A stretch of 64,000 bases of DNA from an uncultured Polaribacter sp. (lineage in GTDB: Bacteria; Bacteroidota; Bacteroidia; Flavobacteriales; Flavobacteriaceae): positions 1 to 64,000 of the forward strand of contig NZ_CANLXV010000007.1 in NCBI RefSeq assembly GCF_947495205.1. The letters are read 5' to 3'. Shown here piece by piece: positions 17,100 to 29,105 of this stretch. The position numbers and the translations under genes were made by a program. The notes beneath the pieces were generated by a model. It was not told the DNA's origin, did not search any database, and worked only from the letters and a program-made list of their open reading frames with translations. Numbering within the stretch: position 1 is the first letter of the stretch; every line of letters starts with the position of its first letter.

Positions 17100-19955
17100 T
17101 TACTTTTTGAATAAATCATACTTTAAGCCTAGTGTTATTCTTCTTCCATAATATTCCATTTGCATGGTTCTATCACTAACTCCTTGAAAATAACGTAAAG
17201 GTTGGTCTGTAATATTGTTTACATCTGCATAAATTCTTAAATTTTTATTGATGGTAAACGTAGCATTAAAATCTAAAAAGAATTGCTTGTCGTAATAACG
17301 ATCTTCAAAGGCATTTCCTCCAATTTCATCTATATAAGAATCAGAGAAGTTTGCTGAAAGTCTTCCGCTAAAAAATTTATTAGCATACCCTAATGAACCA
17401 TTAAACATATTAGGTGCTGTATTGGGTAAATCTAAGTCATTTCTTTCATCTCCATCTTCATTTCTAATACCATTTGCACTTGATGTTAAATAGGTATAAT
17501 TAACATATAAGCTAAAGTTTTTTAAGAAACCTGGTAAAAAATCTAATTGTCTTTGTAGCGCAAACTCAAATCCGAAAATAGAAGCGTCATCACCATTTAC
17601 TGGTCTTGTTGTATCAAATCCTGTTGTGTTTGCTCCAAGAGAATCATCTGTAGTTTGAGATGCTAAAGGATAAATAAAGTTATCTATTTTTTTATAGAAA
17701 ATACCTCCTGATAAAATACCAACATTTTTAAAGTATTGCTCACCTAATAAATCAAAGTTCATAGATGTAGTTGGGTTTAATTCTGGATTCCCTATTTCTA
17801 TTTCTGCATCTTCTCTTATGATGTTTCTAAAAGGAACCAAATCTATATAATTAGGTCTTGCAATGGTATTTGTCCAAGCAAAACGTAATGAACTATTTTT
17901 AGTGAAATCATATTTTAAATGCAAGCCTGGTAATATGTTTGTATATGAATTATTTTCTGTTGTTGATGTAACACCATCAAAATCTCCATTTACATCAAAA
18001 TTAACAATATTACCAGTAGTTTCTATTTTAGTGGTTTCTAATCGTAAACCTCCTAAAAGTGTTAACTTATCATTCAACTTATGCGTAATCATTATATATC
18101 CAGCAAATACATCTTCTTTAGCATCGTAATTTCCACCTAAAAATTCATCAACAACAGACTCTTTATCAAATAAAGACGCATCATTAAAATTAAGATTTCC
18201 TAAAAAAGCAGGATCTACATACTGACCTGCTGCATATCTACTTCCTGCTAAAAAATTAGCATCTGTTTGATTTGTTAATGGCAAAGCAGAAAAATCATCA
18301 AAAGTGGCATTTGTTGGATCTAACTCAAAAAAGTCATTATTTCTATCTTTACTTTTTGTTCTGATTCTCCCTCCAAATTTTAAAGATCCTTTTTTAGTTG
18401 GTAGTTTAAAATTAGCTACAAAGTTTACATCCTTTTCTTCTGTAAACTGATTTTCTTCTGTGATTTCTTTTAAGGAATATCTATTTAAAGCAGCATCAGT
18501 TGCAACACTTGGATTTATAACTGGAAATCTAGTATTATTTAAATTTACTTGTAAACGAATAGGGTCTCCTGCTGGGTTTTCTTCTAACTCATATTCTATA
18601 TATCTTTCGTTTAATCTTTCTTCTGAAGCTGCAGCTAAAGAACCAAACCAATCAAACTCCAATTTTCCAAATACATGCTTACCTCCTAACGTATAATTTT
18701 GCATACGTTGATCTTCTAATCTTGTGTTTTTATTTCTATCATTATTAATACCACCTTTGGTTTGTCTTCTAATTTCACCTTCATAACCTGAAATTTGATC
18801 AGTTCCTGGAGTAAATATTGGCTCGATACTTCTGTAACGTAACCTATACCTATTTTCTCTATCATCTCTCCAATTGTACATTGTTTTTAAGTAGATGTTA
18901 TTATTATCGTTGATCTGATAGTCAAAATTTGCAGAAAAACTTCTACGAACACGCTGTACTAAATACGTTCTAATATCAGATTCTGCAATATATGGGCTAA
19001 CAGTAATATCATTCCCTGTTAATGGGCTTTCAGCTTCATCTACCCATTCTGCTTCAACATTATCAGAACCAAAATCGTTATCATTTACAGTTGCAGAAAT
19101 CATCCAACCAAATTTTTTGTTTTTAGAACGATTCCCCACTAAAAAAGAACCATTTAAAATTCTTTTATTGGTAATTGTATTTAATCCAGACCCTGCAGTT
19201 GAAGATAATCTAAATCCTTGTGGAGCTGTTCTAGTTATTAAATTTACAGAACCTCCTATAGCATCAGCTTCCATATCTGGAGTAACTGCTTTATTAACTT
19301 GAATAGACTGAATCATATCAGATGGAATTAAGTCCATTTGAATATTTCTGTTATCACCTTCTGCTGATGGGATTCTACTACCATTTAAAGTAACCGAGTT
19401 TAATTGAGGAGAAAGCCCTCTAATGATAATGTTTCTAGCTTCTCCTTGATCTACTTGCATTGTAATTCCAGGAATTCTTTTTACAGCATCTCCAATGTTA
19501 GCGTCAGGAAATTTACCAATCTGATCTGTAGAAACAACATTGGTAATATTAATATTATTTTTCTGTTTATTTAAGGCTTTAGATTGACCACTTAAAGCGT
19601 ATGTTTTTATTTGGATTTCATTTAATTCAATTCCTCCGGATTTTAATTGTAAACTTACTTTAGTTGTTTGGTTTTGCTTAACAGTTATTGATTGCTCAAC
19701 ATCTTTATAGCCCAAATAGGTAACTTTTAAAGTATAAGTACCTGCAGGAACAGCTACAATAGTAAACTTACCATCAAAATTGGTGACATCTCCTTTTTTG
19801 ATTGATTCTAAAGATACACTAGCACCTGGAACGTAAAATCCGTTTTCATCGGTTATTAAACCTTGTATTGTACCTGTTTGTGAAAATGTTTGAAATGCCG
19901 TTAAAGAAAATACAGCAATACATAAAAAAAGTCTTAAAGTATTAAGTTGTCTCAT
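17100..19955 (-). CDS. TonB-dependent outer-membrane receptor, phytate locus
   Basis: This 951-residue receptor has a signal peptide (to about residue 26, FSQ), a carboxypeptidase-regulatory-like domain (about 28-115, GTIQGLITDENGFYVPGASV), a plug domain (about 135-245, with DAVKRIPGITMQ, IIIRGLSPQLNSVTLNG and ADAIGGSVNLITR), and a long C-terminal beta-barrel. It takes up a substrate through the outer membrane using TonB/ExbBD energy. The phytase lipoprotein gene follows 13 bases downstream, so the likely ligand is phytate or its breakdown products (inference). No SusD gene is next to it, so it is not a classic polysaccharide locus. Confidence 0.92.
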   Translation of the reverse strand: MRQLNTLRLFLCIAVFSLTAFQTFSQTGTIQGLITDENGFYVPGASVSLESIKKGDVTNFDGKFTIVAVPAGTYTLKVTYLGYKDVEQSITVKQNQTTKVSLQLKSGGIELNEIQIKTYALSGQSKALNKQKNNINITNVVSTDQIGKFPDANIGDAVKRIPGITMQVDQGEARNIIIRGLSPQLNSVTLNGSRIPSAEGDNRNIQMDLIPSDMIQSIQVNKAVTPDMEADAIGGSVNLITRTAPQGFRLSSTAGSGLNTITNKRILNGSFLVGNRSKNKKFGWMISATVNDNDFGSDNVEAEWVDEAESPLTGNDITVSPYIAESDIRTYLVQRVRRSFSANFDYQINDNNNIYLKTMYNWRDDRENRYRLRYRSIEPIFTPGTDQISGYEGEIRRQTKGGINNDRNKNTRLEDQRMQNYTLGGKHVFGKLEFDWFGSLAAASEERLNERYIEYELEENPAGDPIRLQVNLNNTRFPVINPSVATDAALNRYSLKEITEENQFTEEKDVNFVANFKLPTKKGSLKFGGRIRTKSKDRNNDFFELDPTNATFDDFSALPLTNQTDANFLAGSRYAAGQYVDPAFLGNLNFNDASLFDKESVVDEFLGGNYDAKEDVFAGYIMITHKLNDKLTLLGGLRLETTKIETTGNIVNFDVNGDFDGVTSTTENNSYTNILPGLHLKYDFTKNSSLRFAWTNTIARPNYIDLVPFRNIIREDAEIEIGNPELNPTTSMNFDLLGEQYFKNVGILSGGIFYKKIDNFIYPLASQTTDDSLGANTTGFDTTRPVNGDDASIFGFEFALQRQLDFLPGFLKNFSLYVNYTYLTSSANGIRNEDGDERNDLDLPNTAPNMFNGSLGYANKFFSGRLSANFSDSYIDEIGGNAFEDRYYDKQFFLDFNATFTINKNLRIYADVNNITDQPLRYFQGVSDRTMQMEYYGRRITLGLKYDLFKK

Positions 19956-19978
19956 TTTAGTTTAGTTATAATTTTACC

Positions 19979-19986
19979 CAAAATTA
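19979..19986 (-). promoter_or_regulatory. Receptor-phytase operon promoter -7 box (TAATTTTG)
   Basis: On the minus strand TAATTTTG ends 23 bases before the ATG. No TTG is seen at the usual upstream spacing. The rest of the spacer up to 20230 shows nothing else I can name; I saw no Pho-box-like repeat in it. Confidence 0.5.
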
Positions 19987-20230
19987 GGTTTAAAATAACT
20001 TTAGTCGATTAATAAAATGAAAAGAAAAAGCTAAATAATAGCTTAAAAACAAGCCCAATTAACGTTTAATTAATTTCGTTTTTACAATTTATTTAATACC
20101 AAACAACTAAATATCTAGCTACCAACAATTATTAAAAAAGAAGCTTTTATTCGTTATTTATGACTAGTTTTAAATATAGGACTACTTTAATTCAGTCTTT
20201 TTTAATAATACAATTGATAAAAATTTTGTA

Positions 20231-20259
20231 AAAAAAAAGTGAAACTTTCATTTCACTTT
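20231..20259 (-). terminator. Terminator of the DUF3467 gene
   Basis: AAAGTGAAA / TTTCACTTT (20236-20244, 20251-20259), 6-base loop, followed on the minus strand by a T-run. Confidence 0.82.
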
Positions 20260-20267
20260 CTTTATTT

Positions 20268-20579
20268 TTAAGCTTGACCTGTAGGTCCAAAGTTCATAGG
20301 CATTGGTGGTTGCTCATAATCTTTGATCTCACCATTTTGTTGTTCGAATTTTCTTACATTATCTGCTAAAGCTTTTGCCAACCTTTTAGCGTGTTGTGGC
20401 GTTAAAATTATTCTAGATTTTACTTTTGCTTTTGGTACACCAGGCATAATATTTATAAAATCTACTATAAATTCTGATATAGAATGATTGATAATTGCCA
20501 AATTTGAATAGGTTCCTTCTGCTATTTCTTGGTCTAACTCTATATTTAATTGACCATCTTTATTTTGATTTTCTTCCAT
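20268..20579 (-). CDS. DUF3467 family protein
   Basis: A 103-residue soluble protein of unknown function that recurs in Bacteroidota next to rpoC. It has the family pattern: an acidic Asn/Gln-rich start (MEENQNKDGQLNIELDQEIAEGTYSNLA), the core NHSISEFIVDFINIMPGVPKAKVKSRIILTPQHAKRL, and a Pro/Met-rich tail. I chose the ATG at 20579 because homologues start there; a longer frame from 20681 would add 34 unusual residues and run into the rpoC terminator. It follows rpoC on the same strand but beyond a strong terminator, so it is probably transcribed on its own. Confidence 0.85.
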   Translation of the reverse strand: MEENQNKDGQLNIELDQEIAEGTYSNLAIINHSISEFIVDFINIMPGVPKAKVKSRIILTPQHAKRLAKALADNVRKFEQQNGEIKDYEQPPMPMNFGPTGQA

Positions 20580-20682
20580 TGTATGTGTTGTAAAATTTTG
20601 TAATTGTTGAACTGTGTAATTGTAATATATTAGAATTTTTCGACTGTGCTCAAAATAACGATTGACAGCAATTTTTCTCAAA

Positions 20683-20733
20683 ATAAAAAAAGTTGAATTG
20701 AATTCTGTAAAAAATTACAGTAAACAATTCAAC
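20683..20733 (-). terminator. Terminator of the rpoBC operon
   Basis: A two-part stem: outer GTTGAATTG / CAATTCAAC (20692-20700, 20725-20733), inner CTGTAA / TTACAG (20705-20710, 20715-20720). On the minus strand it is followed by seven T then ATTTT. It lies 34 bases after the rpoC stop. Confidence 0.9.
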
Positions 20734-20766
20734 TTTTAAACACTTAAACGTTTACACGTTATTTAT

Positions 20767-23700
20767 TTAGAAACTTTGTTCTATCTCATCTTTTGGTCCA
20801 ACAATAATCTTATCGTAAGCTCTCATTCCTGTTCCTGCTGGTATTTTCTTACCTACAATTACATTCTCTTTTAAGCCTTCTAAGGTATCTATCTTTCCAT
20901 TTACAGCCGCCTCGTTTAATACTTTTGTAGTTTCTTGGAAAGAAGCTGCAGAAATAAATGATTTGGTTTGTAGTGATGCTCTTGTAATACCTTGCAACAC
21001 TTGTTCTGCTGTTGCTGGTCTTGCATCTCTAGCTTCTACTAAGTTCTGATCATTTCTTCTTAATAAAGAATTCTCATCTCTTAATTGACGCGCAGTAACT
21101 ATTTGACCTTCTTTTAAGTTCTCAGAATCTCCAGCATTTTCAACAACTTTCATTCCGTAAATTGCATCATTGTCTTTGATAAAGTCAATTTTATGAATCA
21201 ATTGATTCTCTAAGAATAAAGTATCTCCAGAATCTATAATTTTAACTTTACGCATCATTTGACGCACAACTACTTCAAAATGTTTGTCATTAATTTTTAC
21301 ACCTTGTAAACGATATACTTCTTGTATTTCATTAACTAAGTACTCTTGTACTGCAGACGGTCCTTTAATTCTTAAAATATCAGAAGGCGTTGTTGCTCCA
21401 TCAGACAATGGCATACCCGCTTTAATAAAGTCGTTTTCTTGAACTAAAATTTGGTTAGAAAGCTTTACTAAATACTTGCTTACTTCCCCTGTTTTAGATT
21501 CAACAATAATTTCTCTATTACCTCTTTTAATTTTACCGAAAGAAACCACACCATCAATCTCTGAAACCACAGATGGGTTAGAAGGATTACGCGCTTCAAA
21601 TAATTCTGTTACACGTGGTAAACCTCCTGTAATATCACCGGCTTTACCAGATTTTCTTGGTATTTTAACTAATGTTTTTCCGCTTTCTACAGCTTCTCCA
21701 TCATCTACCATTAAGTGTGCACCTACTGGTAAACTGTAAGAACGTAATGCGTTTCCATCAGCATCTTCTATAATTAAAGAAGCAATAATCTTCTTGTTTT
21801 TAGAATCTGTAATTACTTTTTCTTGGAAACCAGTTTGTTCATCAATCTCTACAGCATAGTTCATACCTTGCTCTAAATTATCAAACTTCACTTTACCTCC
21901 AAATTCAGAAACAATTACACCGTTAAATGGATCCCATTGTACAATTACATCACCTTTCTTAATTGTCTTTCTTTCTTTATCAAAAATAATAGAACCATAA
22001 GGAATAATGTTTGTACTCTGTGTAATTCCTGTTTTCTTATCTATAATTTTAATCTCCGCAGTTCGTGAAATTACAATATCAACATCGTTTCCATCATTAT
22101 CCTTACCAACTACGGTTCTTAAATCTTCTATATTTACATTACCATCAAACTTAGCAATTAACTTATTGTCTTCTGATATGTTACCTGCAACCCCACCAAC
22201 GTGGAATGTACGTAATGTTAACTGCGTTCCTGGTTCTCCAATAGATTGTGCTGCAATTACACCAACTGCTTCACCAATTTGTACTTTGTTAAGTGTAGAT
22301 AAACTCTGTCCGTAACATTTTGCACAAATTCCTTTTGCAGATTCACATGTTAATGGAGATCTTACTTCTATACTATCTAAACCAGAGTTTTGAACCGCCA
22401 TTGCCAATTGGTATGTAATACGGTCATTAGCATTTAAGATTACATCTCCTGTTACAGGGTGATATACATTATTTAAAGAAACTCTACCTTCAATTCTATC
22501 TGCTAAAGATTCTACAATTTCATCGTTTTTCTTTAATGCAGCAACCTCTAAACCTCTTAAAGTTCCACAGTCTTCTTCATTAATTATAACGTCTTGAGAA
22601 ACATCTACCAATCTTCGTGTTAAGTAACCAGCATCTGCCGTTTTTAAGGCGGTATCTGCTAATCCTTTACGTGCACCGTGTGTAGAAATAAAATATTCTA
22701 AAATTGATAAACCTTCCTTAAAGTTAGATAAAATTGGATTTTCAATAATTTCTCCACCACCTGCTGTAGATTTTTTAGGCTTCGCCATTAAACCACGCAT
22801 ACCTGTTAACTGACGAATTTGCTCTTTAGAACCCCTTGCACCAGAATCAAGCATCATGTAAACCGAGTTAAAACCTTGTTGGTCTTCTCTTAAACGCTTC
22901 ATAGATAATTCTGTTAATTGATTGTTGGTTCTACCCCAAATATCAATTACCTGATTGTAACGCTCTTTTTGCGTTAACATACCCATATTATAATTTCCTA
23001 CAATTATATCCACCTCTTTGTTGGCTTCATCAATCATAGATTGTTTTTCTTTAGGAATAATAATATCTCCTAATGAGAATGATAAACCACCTTGGAAGGC
23101 AAATTTATAACCCATATTTTTAATTTCATCTAAGAAAGCCCCTGTTGTAGGAATATCTGTAGCTTTTAAAATACCACCAATAATTCCTCTTAAGTTTTTC
23201 TTAGTTAAAACTTCGTTGATATAACCAGCAGCAGGAGGAACTTTTTCATTAAATAAAACTCTACCAACAGTAGTTTTTATTATTTTAGTTACTTGCTCTC
23301 CATTCTCATCAATATCTTGAGTTCTTACTTTAATACCGGCATTTAAGTCTACCATTTCTTCGTTAAAAGCAATAGTTACTTCTTCTGGTGAATAGAAAGT
23401 TAATCCTTCTCCTTTAATTTTAACTTCTGGAGTAGAAATTCTTTCTTTAGTCATATAATACAAACCAAGTACCATATCCTGAGAAGGAACTGTAACTGGT
23501 GCACCATTTGCAGGGTTTAAGATATTATGAGAAGCTAACATTAATAATTGTGCTTCTAAAATAGCCTCTGGTCCTAATGGTAAGTGAACCGCCATTTGAT
23601 CTCCATCAAAATCGGCATTAAATGCAGAACACGCTAATGGGTGTAACTGTATTGCTTTACCTTCAATTAATTTTGGTTGAAATGCTTGTATACCAAGTCT

Positions 23701-25041
23701 GTGTAATGTAGGTGCTCTGTTTAATAAAACAGGATGACCTTTAATTACATTTTCTAAAATATCCCAAACAACTGGTTCTTTTCTATCTATTATTTTCTTA
23801 GCAGATTTTACAGTCTTAACAATTCCTCTTTCAATTAGTTTTCTAATTACAAATGGCTTGTAAAGTTCTGCCGCCATGTCTTTTGGCAATCCACATTCAG
23901 ACAATTTCATTTCTGGTCCAACAACAATTACAGAACGTGCAGAATAATCAACACGTTTTCCTAATAAGTTCTGACGGAAACGACCTTGCTTACCTTTTAA
24001 TGAATCTGATAAAGATTTTAAAGGTCTGTTAGATTCTGTTTTTACTGCAGATGATTTACGCGTGTTATCAAATAAAGAATCTACAGATTCTTGTAACATA
24101 CGTTTTTCATTACGTAAAATAACTTCTGGAGCTTTAATTTCTACTAACCTCTTTAAACGGTTGTTTCTAATAATAACTCTTCTATATAAATCATTTAAAT
24201 CTGAAGTTGCAAAACGACCACCATCTAATGGAACTAAAGGACGTAATTCTGGTGGAATTACTGGTACTGCCTTCATAATCATCCATTCTGGATTGTTTTC
24301 TCTGTTTTTCTGAGAATCTCTAAATGCTTCAACAACATTTAAACGCTTTAAAGCTTCCGTTTTACGTTGTTTAGACGTTTCTGTGTTTGCTTTATGTCTT
24401 AACTCAAAAGATAACGACTCTAAATCGATACGTGCTAACAAATCTATTAAACACTCAGCTCCCATTTTAGCGATAAACTTATTTGGGTCTGAATCTTCTA
24501 AATATTGATTTTCCTGTGGAATTTCATCCACGATATCTAAATATTCCTCTTCTGTTAAGAAATCCATTTTTTGTAATGGTTCTCCTTCAGGATTTTTTGC
24601 AATACCTGGTTGAATTACTACGTAACGTTCGTAGTAAATAATCATGTCTAACTTCTTAGATGGTAAACCTAAAAGGTAACCCATTTTGTTAGGTAATGAT
24701 CTAAAGTACCAAATATGAGCAACAGGAACCACTAAATTAATGTGTCCTACTCGATCTCTACGTACTTTCTTTTCTGTAACTTCTACACCACATCTATCAC
24801 AAACAATACCTTTGTAACGTATTCTTTTGTACTTTCCACAAGCACATTCATAATCCTTTACAGGACCAAAAATACGCTCACAAAATAAACCATCACGCTC
24901 TGGCTTGTGCGTACGATAGTTTATCGTTTCTGGTTTTAAAACTTCACCTTTAGAGATTTCTAAAATCGCTTCTGGAGATGATAAACCAATAGATATTTTG
25001 TTAAACTTTTTTACAGTGTACTTCTCTTGTTTTCTTGCCAT
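20767..25041 (-). CDS. rpoC: RNA polymerase subunit beta'
   Basis: The catalytic large subunit of RNA polymerase. The N-terminal zinc ribbon uses C66, C68, C81 and C84. The magnesium-binding NADFDGDQ is at 475-482. A second zinc cluster with [13 protein letters not shown] is near residue 900, followed by the trigger-loop region ([16 protein letters not shown]). Length 1424 fits Bacteroidota. It is the last gene of the secE-nusG-rplKAJL-rpoBC group, 104 bases after rpoB, with a heptad-rich hairpin in that spacer. Confidence 0.99.
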   Translation of the reverse strand: MARKQEKYTVKKFNKISIGLSSPEAILEISKGEVLKPETINYRTHKPERDGLFCERIFGPVKDYECACGKYKRIRYKGIVCDRCGVEVTEKKVRRDRVGHINLVVPVAHIWYFRSLPNKMGYLLGLPSKKLDMIIYYERYVVIQPGIAKNPEGEPLQKMDFLTEEEYLDIVDEIPQENQYLEDSDPNKFIAKMGAECLIDLLARIDLESLSFELRHKANTETSKQRKTEALKRLNVVEAFRDSQKNRENNPEWMIMKAVPVIPPELRPLVPLDGGRFATSDLNDLYRRVIIRNNRLKRLVEIKAPEVILRNEKRMLQESVDSLFDNTRKSSAVKTESNRPLKSLSDSLKGKQGRFRQNLLGKRVDYSARSVIVVGPEMKLSECGLPKDMAAELYKPFVIRKLIERGIVKTVKSAKKIIDRKEPVVWDILENVIKGHPVLLNRAPTLHRLGIQAFQPKLIEGKAIQLHPLACSAFNADFDGDQMAVHLPLGPEAILEAQLLMLASHNILNPANGAPVTVPSQDMVLGLYYMTKERISTPEVKIKGEGLTFYSPEEVTIAFNEEMVDLNAGIKVRTQDIDENGEQVTKIIKTTVGRVLFNEKVPPAAGYINEVLTKKNLRGIIGGILKATDIPTTGAFLDEIKNMGYKFAFQGGLSFSLGDIIIPKEKQSMIDEANKEVDIIVGNYNMGMLTQKERYNQVIDIWGRTNNQLTELSMKRLREDQQGFNSVYMMLDSGARGSKEQIRQLTGMRGLMAKPKKSTAGGGEIIENPILSNFKEGLSILEYFISTHGARKGLADTALKTADAGYLTRRLVDVSQDVIINEEDCGTLRGLEVAALKKNDEIVESLADRIEGRVSLNNVYHPVTGDVILNANDRITYQLAMAVQNSGLDSIEVRSPLTCESAKGICAKCYGQSLSTLNKVQIGEAVGVIAAQSIGEPGTQLTLRTFHVGGVAGNISEDNKLIAKFDGNVNIEDLRTVVGKDNDGNDVDIVISRTAEIKIIDKKTGITQSTNIIPYGSIIFDKERKTIKKGDVIVQWDPFNGVIVSEFGGKVKFDNLEQGMNYAVEIDEQTGFQEKVITDSKNKKIIASLIIEDADGNALRSYSLPVGAHLMVDDGEAVESGKTLVKIPRKSGKAGDITGGLPRVTELFEARNPSNPSVVSEIDGVVSFGKIKRGNREIIVESKTGEVSKYLVKLSNQILVQENDFIKAGMPLSDGATTPSDILRIKGPSAVQEYLVNEIQEVYRLQGVKINDKHFEVVVRQMMRKVKIIDSGDTLFLENQLIHKIDFIKDNDAIYGMKVVENAGDSENLKEGQIVTARQLRDENSLLRRNDQNLVEARDARPATAEQVLQGITRASLQTKSFISAASFQETTKVLNEAAVNGKIDTLEGLKENVIVGKKIPAGTGMRAYDKIIVGPKDEIEQSF

Positions 25042-25051
25042 GTGTTTTTAT

Positions 25052-25124
25052 AGTCTTCAGTCTTCAGTTGGCAGTCTTCAGTTTACAAAACTTTGTGTAA
25101 AGATTTCTGCAAACTGCAGACTGC
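25052..25124 (-). repeat. Heptad repeats forming a hairpin in the rpoB-rpoC spacer
   Basis: Read on +, AGTCTTC, AGTCTTC, AGTTGGC, AGTCTTC, AGTTTAC follow in register (25052-25086). Inverted heptads of the same AGTNNNC type lie at 25110-25137. GCAGTCTTCAGTTT (25071-25084) pairs with 25111-25124 over 14 positions with one mismatch, and ACAAA/TTTGT can pair in the loop. The rpoBC transcript would carry this stem just before the rpoC start. Confidence 0.75.
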
Positions 25125-25145
25125 TTTACTGCCCACTATTAAAAA

Positions 25146-28100
25146 TTATTCTTCTAATCTAACGTCTAATCCTAAACCTTTCAGTTCGTGCATTAATACG
25201 TTAAACGATTCTGGTAAACCTGGTTCTGGCATAGTTTCACCTTTCACAATACTTTCGTATGTTTTGGCTCTACCCATTACATCATCAGATTTTACAGTTA
25301 AGATTTCTCTTAAGATACTAGAAGCACCATAAGCCTCTAATGCCCAAACTTCCATCTCTCCAAAACGCTGACCACCAAATTGTGCTTTACCACCTAATGG
25401 TTGTTGTGTAATTAATGAATATGGTCCAATAGAACGCGCGTGCATTTTATCTTCAATCATATGCCCTAACTTAATCATATAAATGATACCAACTGTTGCT
25501 GGTTGATCAAAACGTTTTCCAGTTCCACCATCATATAAATAAGTATGTCCATACCTTGGTACACCTGCTTCATCTGTAATTCCGTTGATCTGATCTAAAG
25601 ATGCTCCATCAAAAATTGGTGTAGCATATTTAGTATCTAATTTTTGACCTGCCCAACCAAGAACAGTTTCATAAATTTGACCAATATTCATACGAGATGG
25701 TACACCTAATGGATTCAGTACAATATCTACTGGAGTTCCATCTTCTAAGAAAGGCATATCTTCTGCCCTTACAATACGAGCAACAATACCTTTGTTACCA
25801 TGACGTCCTGCCATTTTATCACCTACTTTTAACTTACGTTTTTTAGCGATATAAATTTTAGCTAATTTTAAAATTCCTGCTGGCAATTCATCTCCAACGG
25901 AAATTGTAAATTTCTGACGTCTTAAAGAACCTTGTAAATCGTTTACTTTAATCTTGTAGTTATGCACTAACTCACCAACTAACGAATTTAATTCGCTATC
26001 TGTAGTCCAAGAACCTGTTAAGTGCACATAATCATCTACAGAGTTTAACATTTTTAAAGTGTACTTTTTACCTTTTGGTAAAACTTCTTCACCTAAATCA
26101 TTAAATACACCTTGTGATGTTTTTCCACTGATTAAGTTGAATAATTTTTCAATTAATTCATCTTTTAAACCTTCAAACTTAGAAATAAAAGAATGTTCTA
26201 ATTTAGCTACAGCTTCCTTGTCTCTAATTCTCTTATTTTTATCTTTTACGGCTCTTCTAAATAATTTTTTATCAATTACTACACCTCTTAATGACGGCGA
26301 AGCTTTTAAAGATGCATCTTTTACATCACCTGCTTTGTCACCAAAAATTGCACGTAATAATTTTTCTTCTGGAGTTGGGTCAGATTCTCCTTTTGGTGTA
26401 ATTTTACCAATCAAGATATCACCAGGATTAACTTCTGCTCCAATTCTAATCATTCCGTTTTCATCTAAATCTTTAGTAGCTTCTTCAGAAACGTTAGGAA
26501 TATCATTAGTTAACTCTTCAGTTCCTAATTTTGTATCTCTAACATCTAAAGAGTACTCATCAATATGAATAGATGTAAATATATCTTCACGAACTACTTT
26601 TTCAGAAATTACAATTGCATCCTCAAAGTTATACCCTTTCCAAGGCATAAAGGCTACTTTCATATTTCTACCTAAAGCTAATTCTCCTTTTTGTGTTGCA
26701 TAACCTTCACAAAGTACTTGTCCTTCTTGGACTCTATCGCCTTTTTCTACAATTGGCTTTAAGTTGATTGATGTACCTTGATTGGTTTTTCTAAATTTAA
26801 TTAAATTATAAGAAACTTCATCAGAATCAAAACTTACTAGTTTTTCTTCCTCAGATCTATCATATTTAATTGTAATCTTATTTGCATCTACATAAGTTAC
26901 TTCACCGTTTCCTTCTGCATTAATTAAAATACGAGAATCTTTGGCTACTCTTCTTTCTAAACCAGTTCCTACAATAGGAGATTCTGGTCTTAATAAAGGT
27001 ACTGCTTGACGCATCATGTTAGATCCCATCAATGCACGGTTTGCATCATCATGCTCCAAGAAAGGAATTAAAGATGCAGAAATTGATGCAATTTGATTAG
27101 GAGCAACATCCATATATTGAATATCTTGTGGAGTAACCACAGGAAAATCTCCTTCTTCACGCGCAATAACTCTATCTAATACAATAGCACCATCTTCCTT
27201 AAGCTCTAAGTTAGATTGGGCAATTTTCATTCCTTCTTCTTCTTCTGCACTTAAATAAATAGGCTCTTCTAATGCAACCACACCATCGTTTACTTTTCTG
27301 TAAGGCGTTTCAATGAAACCTAAATTATTCACTTTTGCAAAAACAGAAAGTGAAGAAATTAAACCAATATTTGGTCCTTCTGGCGTTTCAATCGGGCAAA
27401 GACGTCCATAATGTGTATAGTGTACATCACGTACCTCAAAACCTGCTCTTTCTCTAGATAAACCTCCTGGTCCTAATGCAGACAATCTACGTTTGTGCGT
27501 AATTTCTGCTAAAGGATTGGTTTGATCCATAAACTGAGATAATTGATTCGTTCCGAAGAAAGAATTAATTACAGATGACAATGTTTTCGCATTAATCAAG
27601 TCAATTGGTGTAAAAACTTCGTTATCACGAACATTCATACGCTCACGAATTGTTCTAGCCATACGCGCTAAACCAACTCCAAATTGACCTGCTAATTGTT
27701 CACCAACAGTTCTAACACGACGGTTAGATAAATGATCAATATCATCTACCTCTGCTTTAGAATTAATTAACTCAATTAAATATTTAATAATGGTTATAAT
27801 ATCTAACTTTGTTAATACCTTCTGGTCTATAGGCTCATTAAGTTGAAGTTTTGTGTTCATTCTAAAACGACCAACCTCACCTAAATTATATCTTTGTTCA
27901 GAAAAGAATAATTTATCGATAATACCTCTTGCAGTTTCCTCATCTGGCGGTTCTGCATTACGTAATTGTCTATAAATATGCTCTACTGCCTCTTTTTCTG
28001 AGTTGGTAGGATCTTTCTGAAGTGTGTTATGAATAATTGCATAATCTGCTAAATGATTATCTTGCTTGTGCAATAAAACCGTTTTAGCTCCTGCATCAAT

Positions 28101-28955
28101 TATTTCATCTATATGTTCTTTTTCTAAAATTGTATCACGATCTAAAACAATTTCGTTTCTTTCAATAGATACCACTTCTCCAGTATCTTCATCAACAAAA
28201 TCTTCATGCCATGTCTTTAAAACTCTAGCAGCTAATTTACGTCCTAATATCTTTTTTAAACCAGCTTTAGAAACCTTTACTTCTTCAGCAAGATCAAAAA
28301 TCTCCAAAATATCTTTATCTCTTTCAAAACCAATGGCTCTAAATAAAGTGGTTACTGGTAATTTTTTCTTTCTATCAATATAAGCATACATTACTTGATT
28401 GATATCGGTAGCAAATTCTATCCAAGAACCTTTAAAAGGAATTACCCTAGCTGAATACAATTTAGTACCATTTGCGTGGAAAGATTGCCCAAAGAATACA
28501 CCAGGTGAACGGTGTAACTGAGAAACTACCACACGCTCTGCACCATTAATCACAAAGGTACCAGAGTTAGTCATATAAGGAATTGTACCAAGATAAACAT
28601 CTTGTACAATAGTTTCAAAATCTTCGTGTTCTGGGTCTGTACAATACAATTTTAAACGTGCTTTTAAAGGCACACTGTGCGTAAGACCTCTTTCGATACA
28701 TTCTTGAATAGAATATCTTGGTGGATCTACAAAGTAGTCTAAGAATTCTAATACAAACTGATTTCTTGTATCTGTAATAGGAAAGTTATCCATAAAGGTT
28801 TTATACAAACCTTCTTCGCCTCTTTCTTCTGCCTTAGTTTGAAGTTGGAAAAAATCTTGAAAAGACTTTACCTGAATATCCAAAAAGTCTGGATATTCCT
28901 TTATCATTTGAGAAGTTGCGAAATTGATTCTTTCAGTAGTGTTTTTCGTTGCCAA
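25146..28955 (-). CDS. rpoB: RNA polymerase subunit beta
   Basis: The second catalytic subunit of RNA polymerase. It carries the rifampicin-pocket region [32 protein letters not shown] around residue 460-490, the [29 protein letters not shown] segment after it, and the C-terminal [12 protein letters not shown] signature before the end. Length 1269 is normal for the phylum. ATG start; no Shine-Dalgarno. It is preceded by a 150-base spacer with two hairpins after rplL. Confidence 0.99.
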   Translation of the reverse strand: MATKNTTERINFATSQMIKEYPDFLDIQVKSFQDFFQLQTKAEERGEEGLYKTFMDNFPITDTRNQFVLEFLDYFVDPPRYSIQECIERGLTHSVPLKARLKLYCTDPEHEDFETIVQDVYLGTIPYMTNSGTFVINGAERVVVSQLHRSPGVFFGQSFHANGTKLYSARVIPFKGSWIEFATDINQVMYAYIDRKKKLPVTTLFRAIGFERDKDILEIFDLAEEVKVSKAGLKKILGRKLAARVLKTWHEDFVDEDTGEVVSIERNEIVLDRDTILEKEHIDEIIDAGAKTVLLHKQDNHLADYAIIHNTLQKDPTNSEKEAVEHIYRQLRNAEPPDEETARGIIDKLFFSEQRYNLGEVGRFRMNTKLQLNEPIDQKVLTKLDIITIIKYLIELINSKAEVDDIDHLSNRRVRTVGEQLAGQFGVGLARMARTIRERMNVRDNEVFTPIDLINAKTLSSVINSFFGTNQLSQFMDQTNPLAEITHKRRLSALGPGGLSRERAGFEVRDVHYTHYGRLCPIETPEGPNIGLISSLSVFAKVNNLGFIETPYRKVNDGVVALEEPIYLSAEEEEGMKIAQSNLELKEDGAIVLDRVIAREEGDFPVVTPQDIQYMDVAPNQIASISASLIPFLEHDDANRALMGSNMMRQAVPLLRPESPIVGTGLERRVAKDSRILINAEGNGEVTYVDANKITIKYDRSEEEKLVSFDSDEVSYNLIKFRKTNQGTSINLKPIVEKGDRVQEGQVLCEGYATQKGELALGRNMKVAFMPWKGYNFEDAIVISEKVVREDIFTSIHIDEYSLDVRDTKLGTEELTNDIPNVSEEATKDLDENGMIRIGAEVNPGDILIGKITPKGESDPTPEEKLLRAIFGDKAGDVKDASLKASPSLRGVVIDKKLFRRAVKDKNKRIRDKEAVAKLEHSFISKFEGLKDELIEKLFNLISGKTSQGVFNDLGEEVLPKGKKYTLKMLNSVDDYVHLTGSWTTDSELNSLVGELVHNYKIKVNDLQGSLRRQKFTISVGDELPAGILKLAKIYIAKKRKLKVGDKMAGRHGNKGIVARIVRAEDMPFLEDGTPVDIVLNPLGVPSRMNIGQIYETVLGWAGQKLDTKYATPIFDGASLDQINGITDEAGVPRYGHTYLYDGGTGKRFDQPATVGIIYMIKLGHMIEDKMHARSIGPYSLITQQPLGGKAQFGGQRFGEMEVWALEAYGASSILREILTVKSDDVMGRAKTYESIVKGETMPEPGLPESFNVLMHELKGLGLDVRLEE

Positions 28956-29016
28956 AAGAGAATATTTTTTTGATTAAAATCTGAATTAAAATAAAGAACG
29001 AATATATACACAAAAT

Positions 29017-29096
29017 GGTTTAGGCCTAAAAACGTATGTTCCTAGTACCTAAACCTAAATTTGTTTTCCCGAATTTCGACAAAAATCGAAAGCGGG
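29017..29096 (-). promoter_or_regulatory. Two hairpins in the rplL-rpoB spacer
   Basis: On the minus strand the first stem is CCCG...CGGG enclosing TTTCGA/TCGAAA (29068-29096), then GGTTTAGG / CCTAAACC (29017-29024, 29048-29055). Neither is followed by a U-run, so they look like an attenuation or RNA-processing site rather than full terminators. In other bacteria the rplL-rpoB gap holds an attenuator or RNase site, which fits the need for less polymerase than L7/L12. Confidence 0.6.
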
Positions 29097-29105
29097 AGTA
29101 AAAGC

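Noticed and set aside
17087-17119. Upstream ATG of the phytase gene
   Set aside because: It would overlap the receptor gene and place 11 residues before the lipoprotein signal.
20580-20681. Extended DUF3467 start at 20681
   Set aside because: The extra 34 residues are not like the family and the start abuts the rpoC terminator.
26059-26568. A 169-codon + strand frame inside rpoB
   Set aside because: It is antisense to well-conserved rpoB and is explained by codon bias of that gene.
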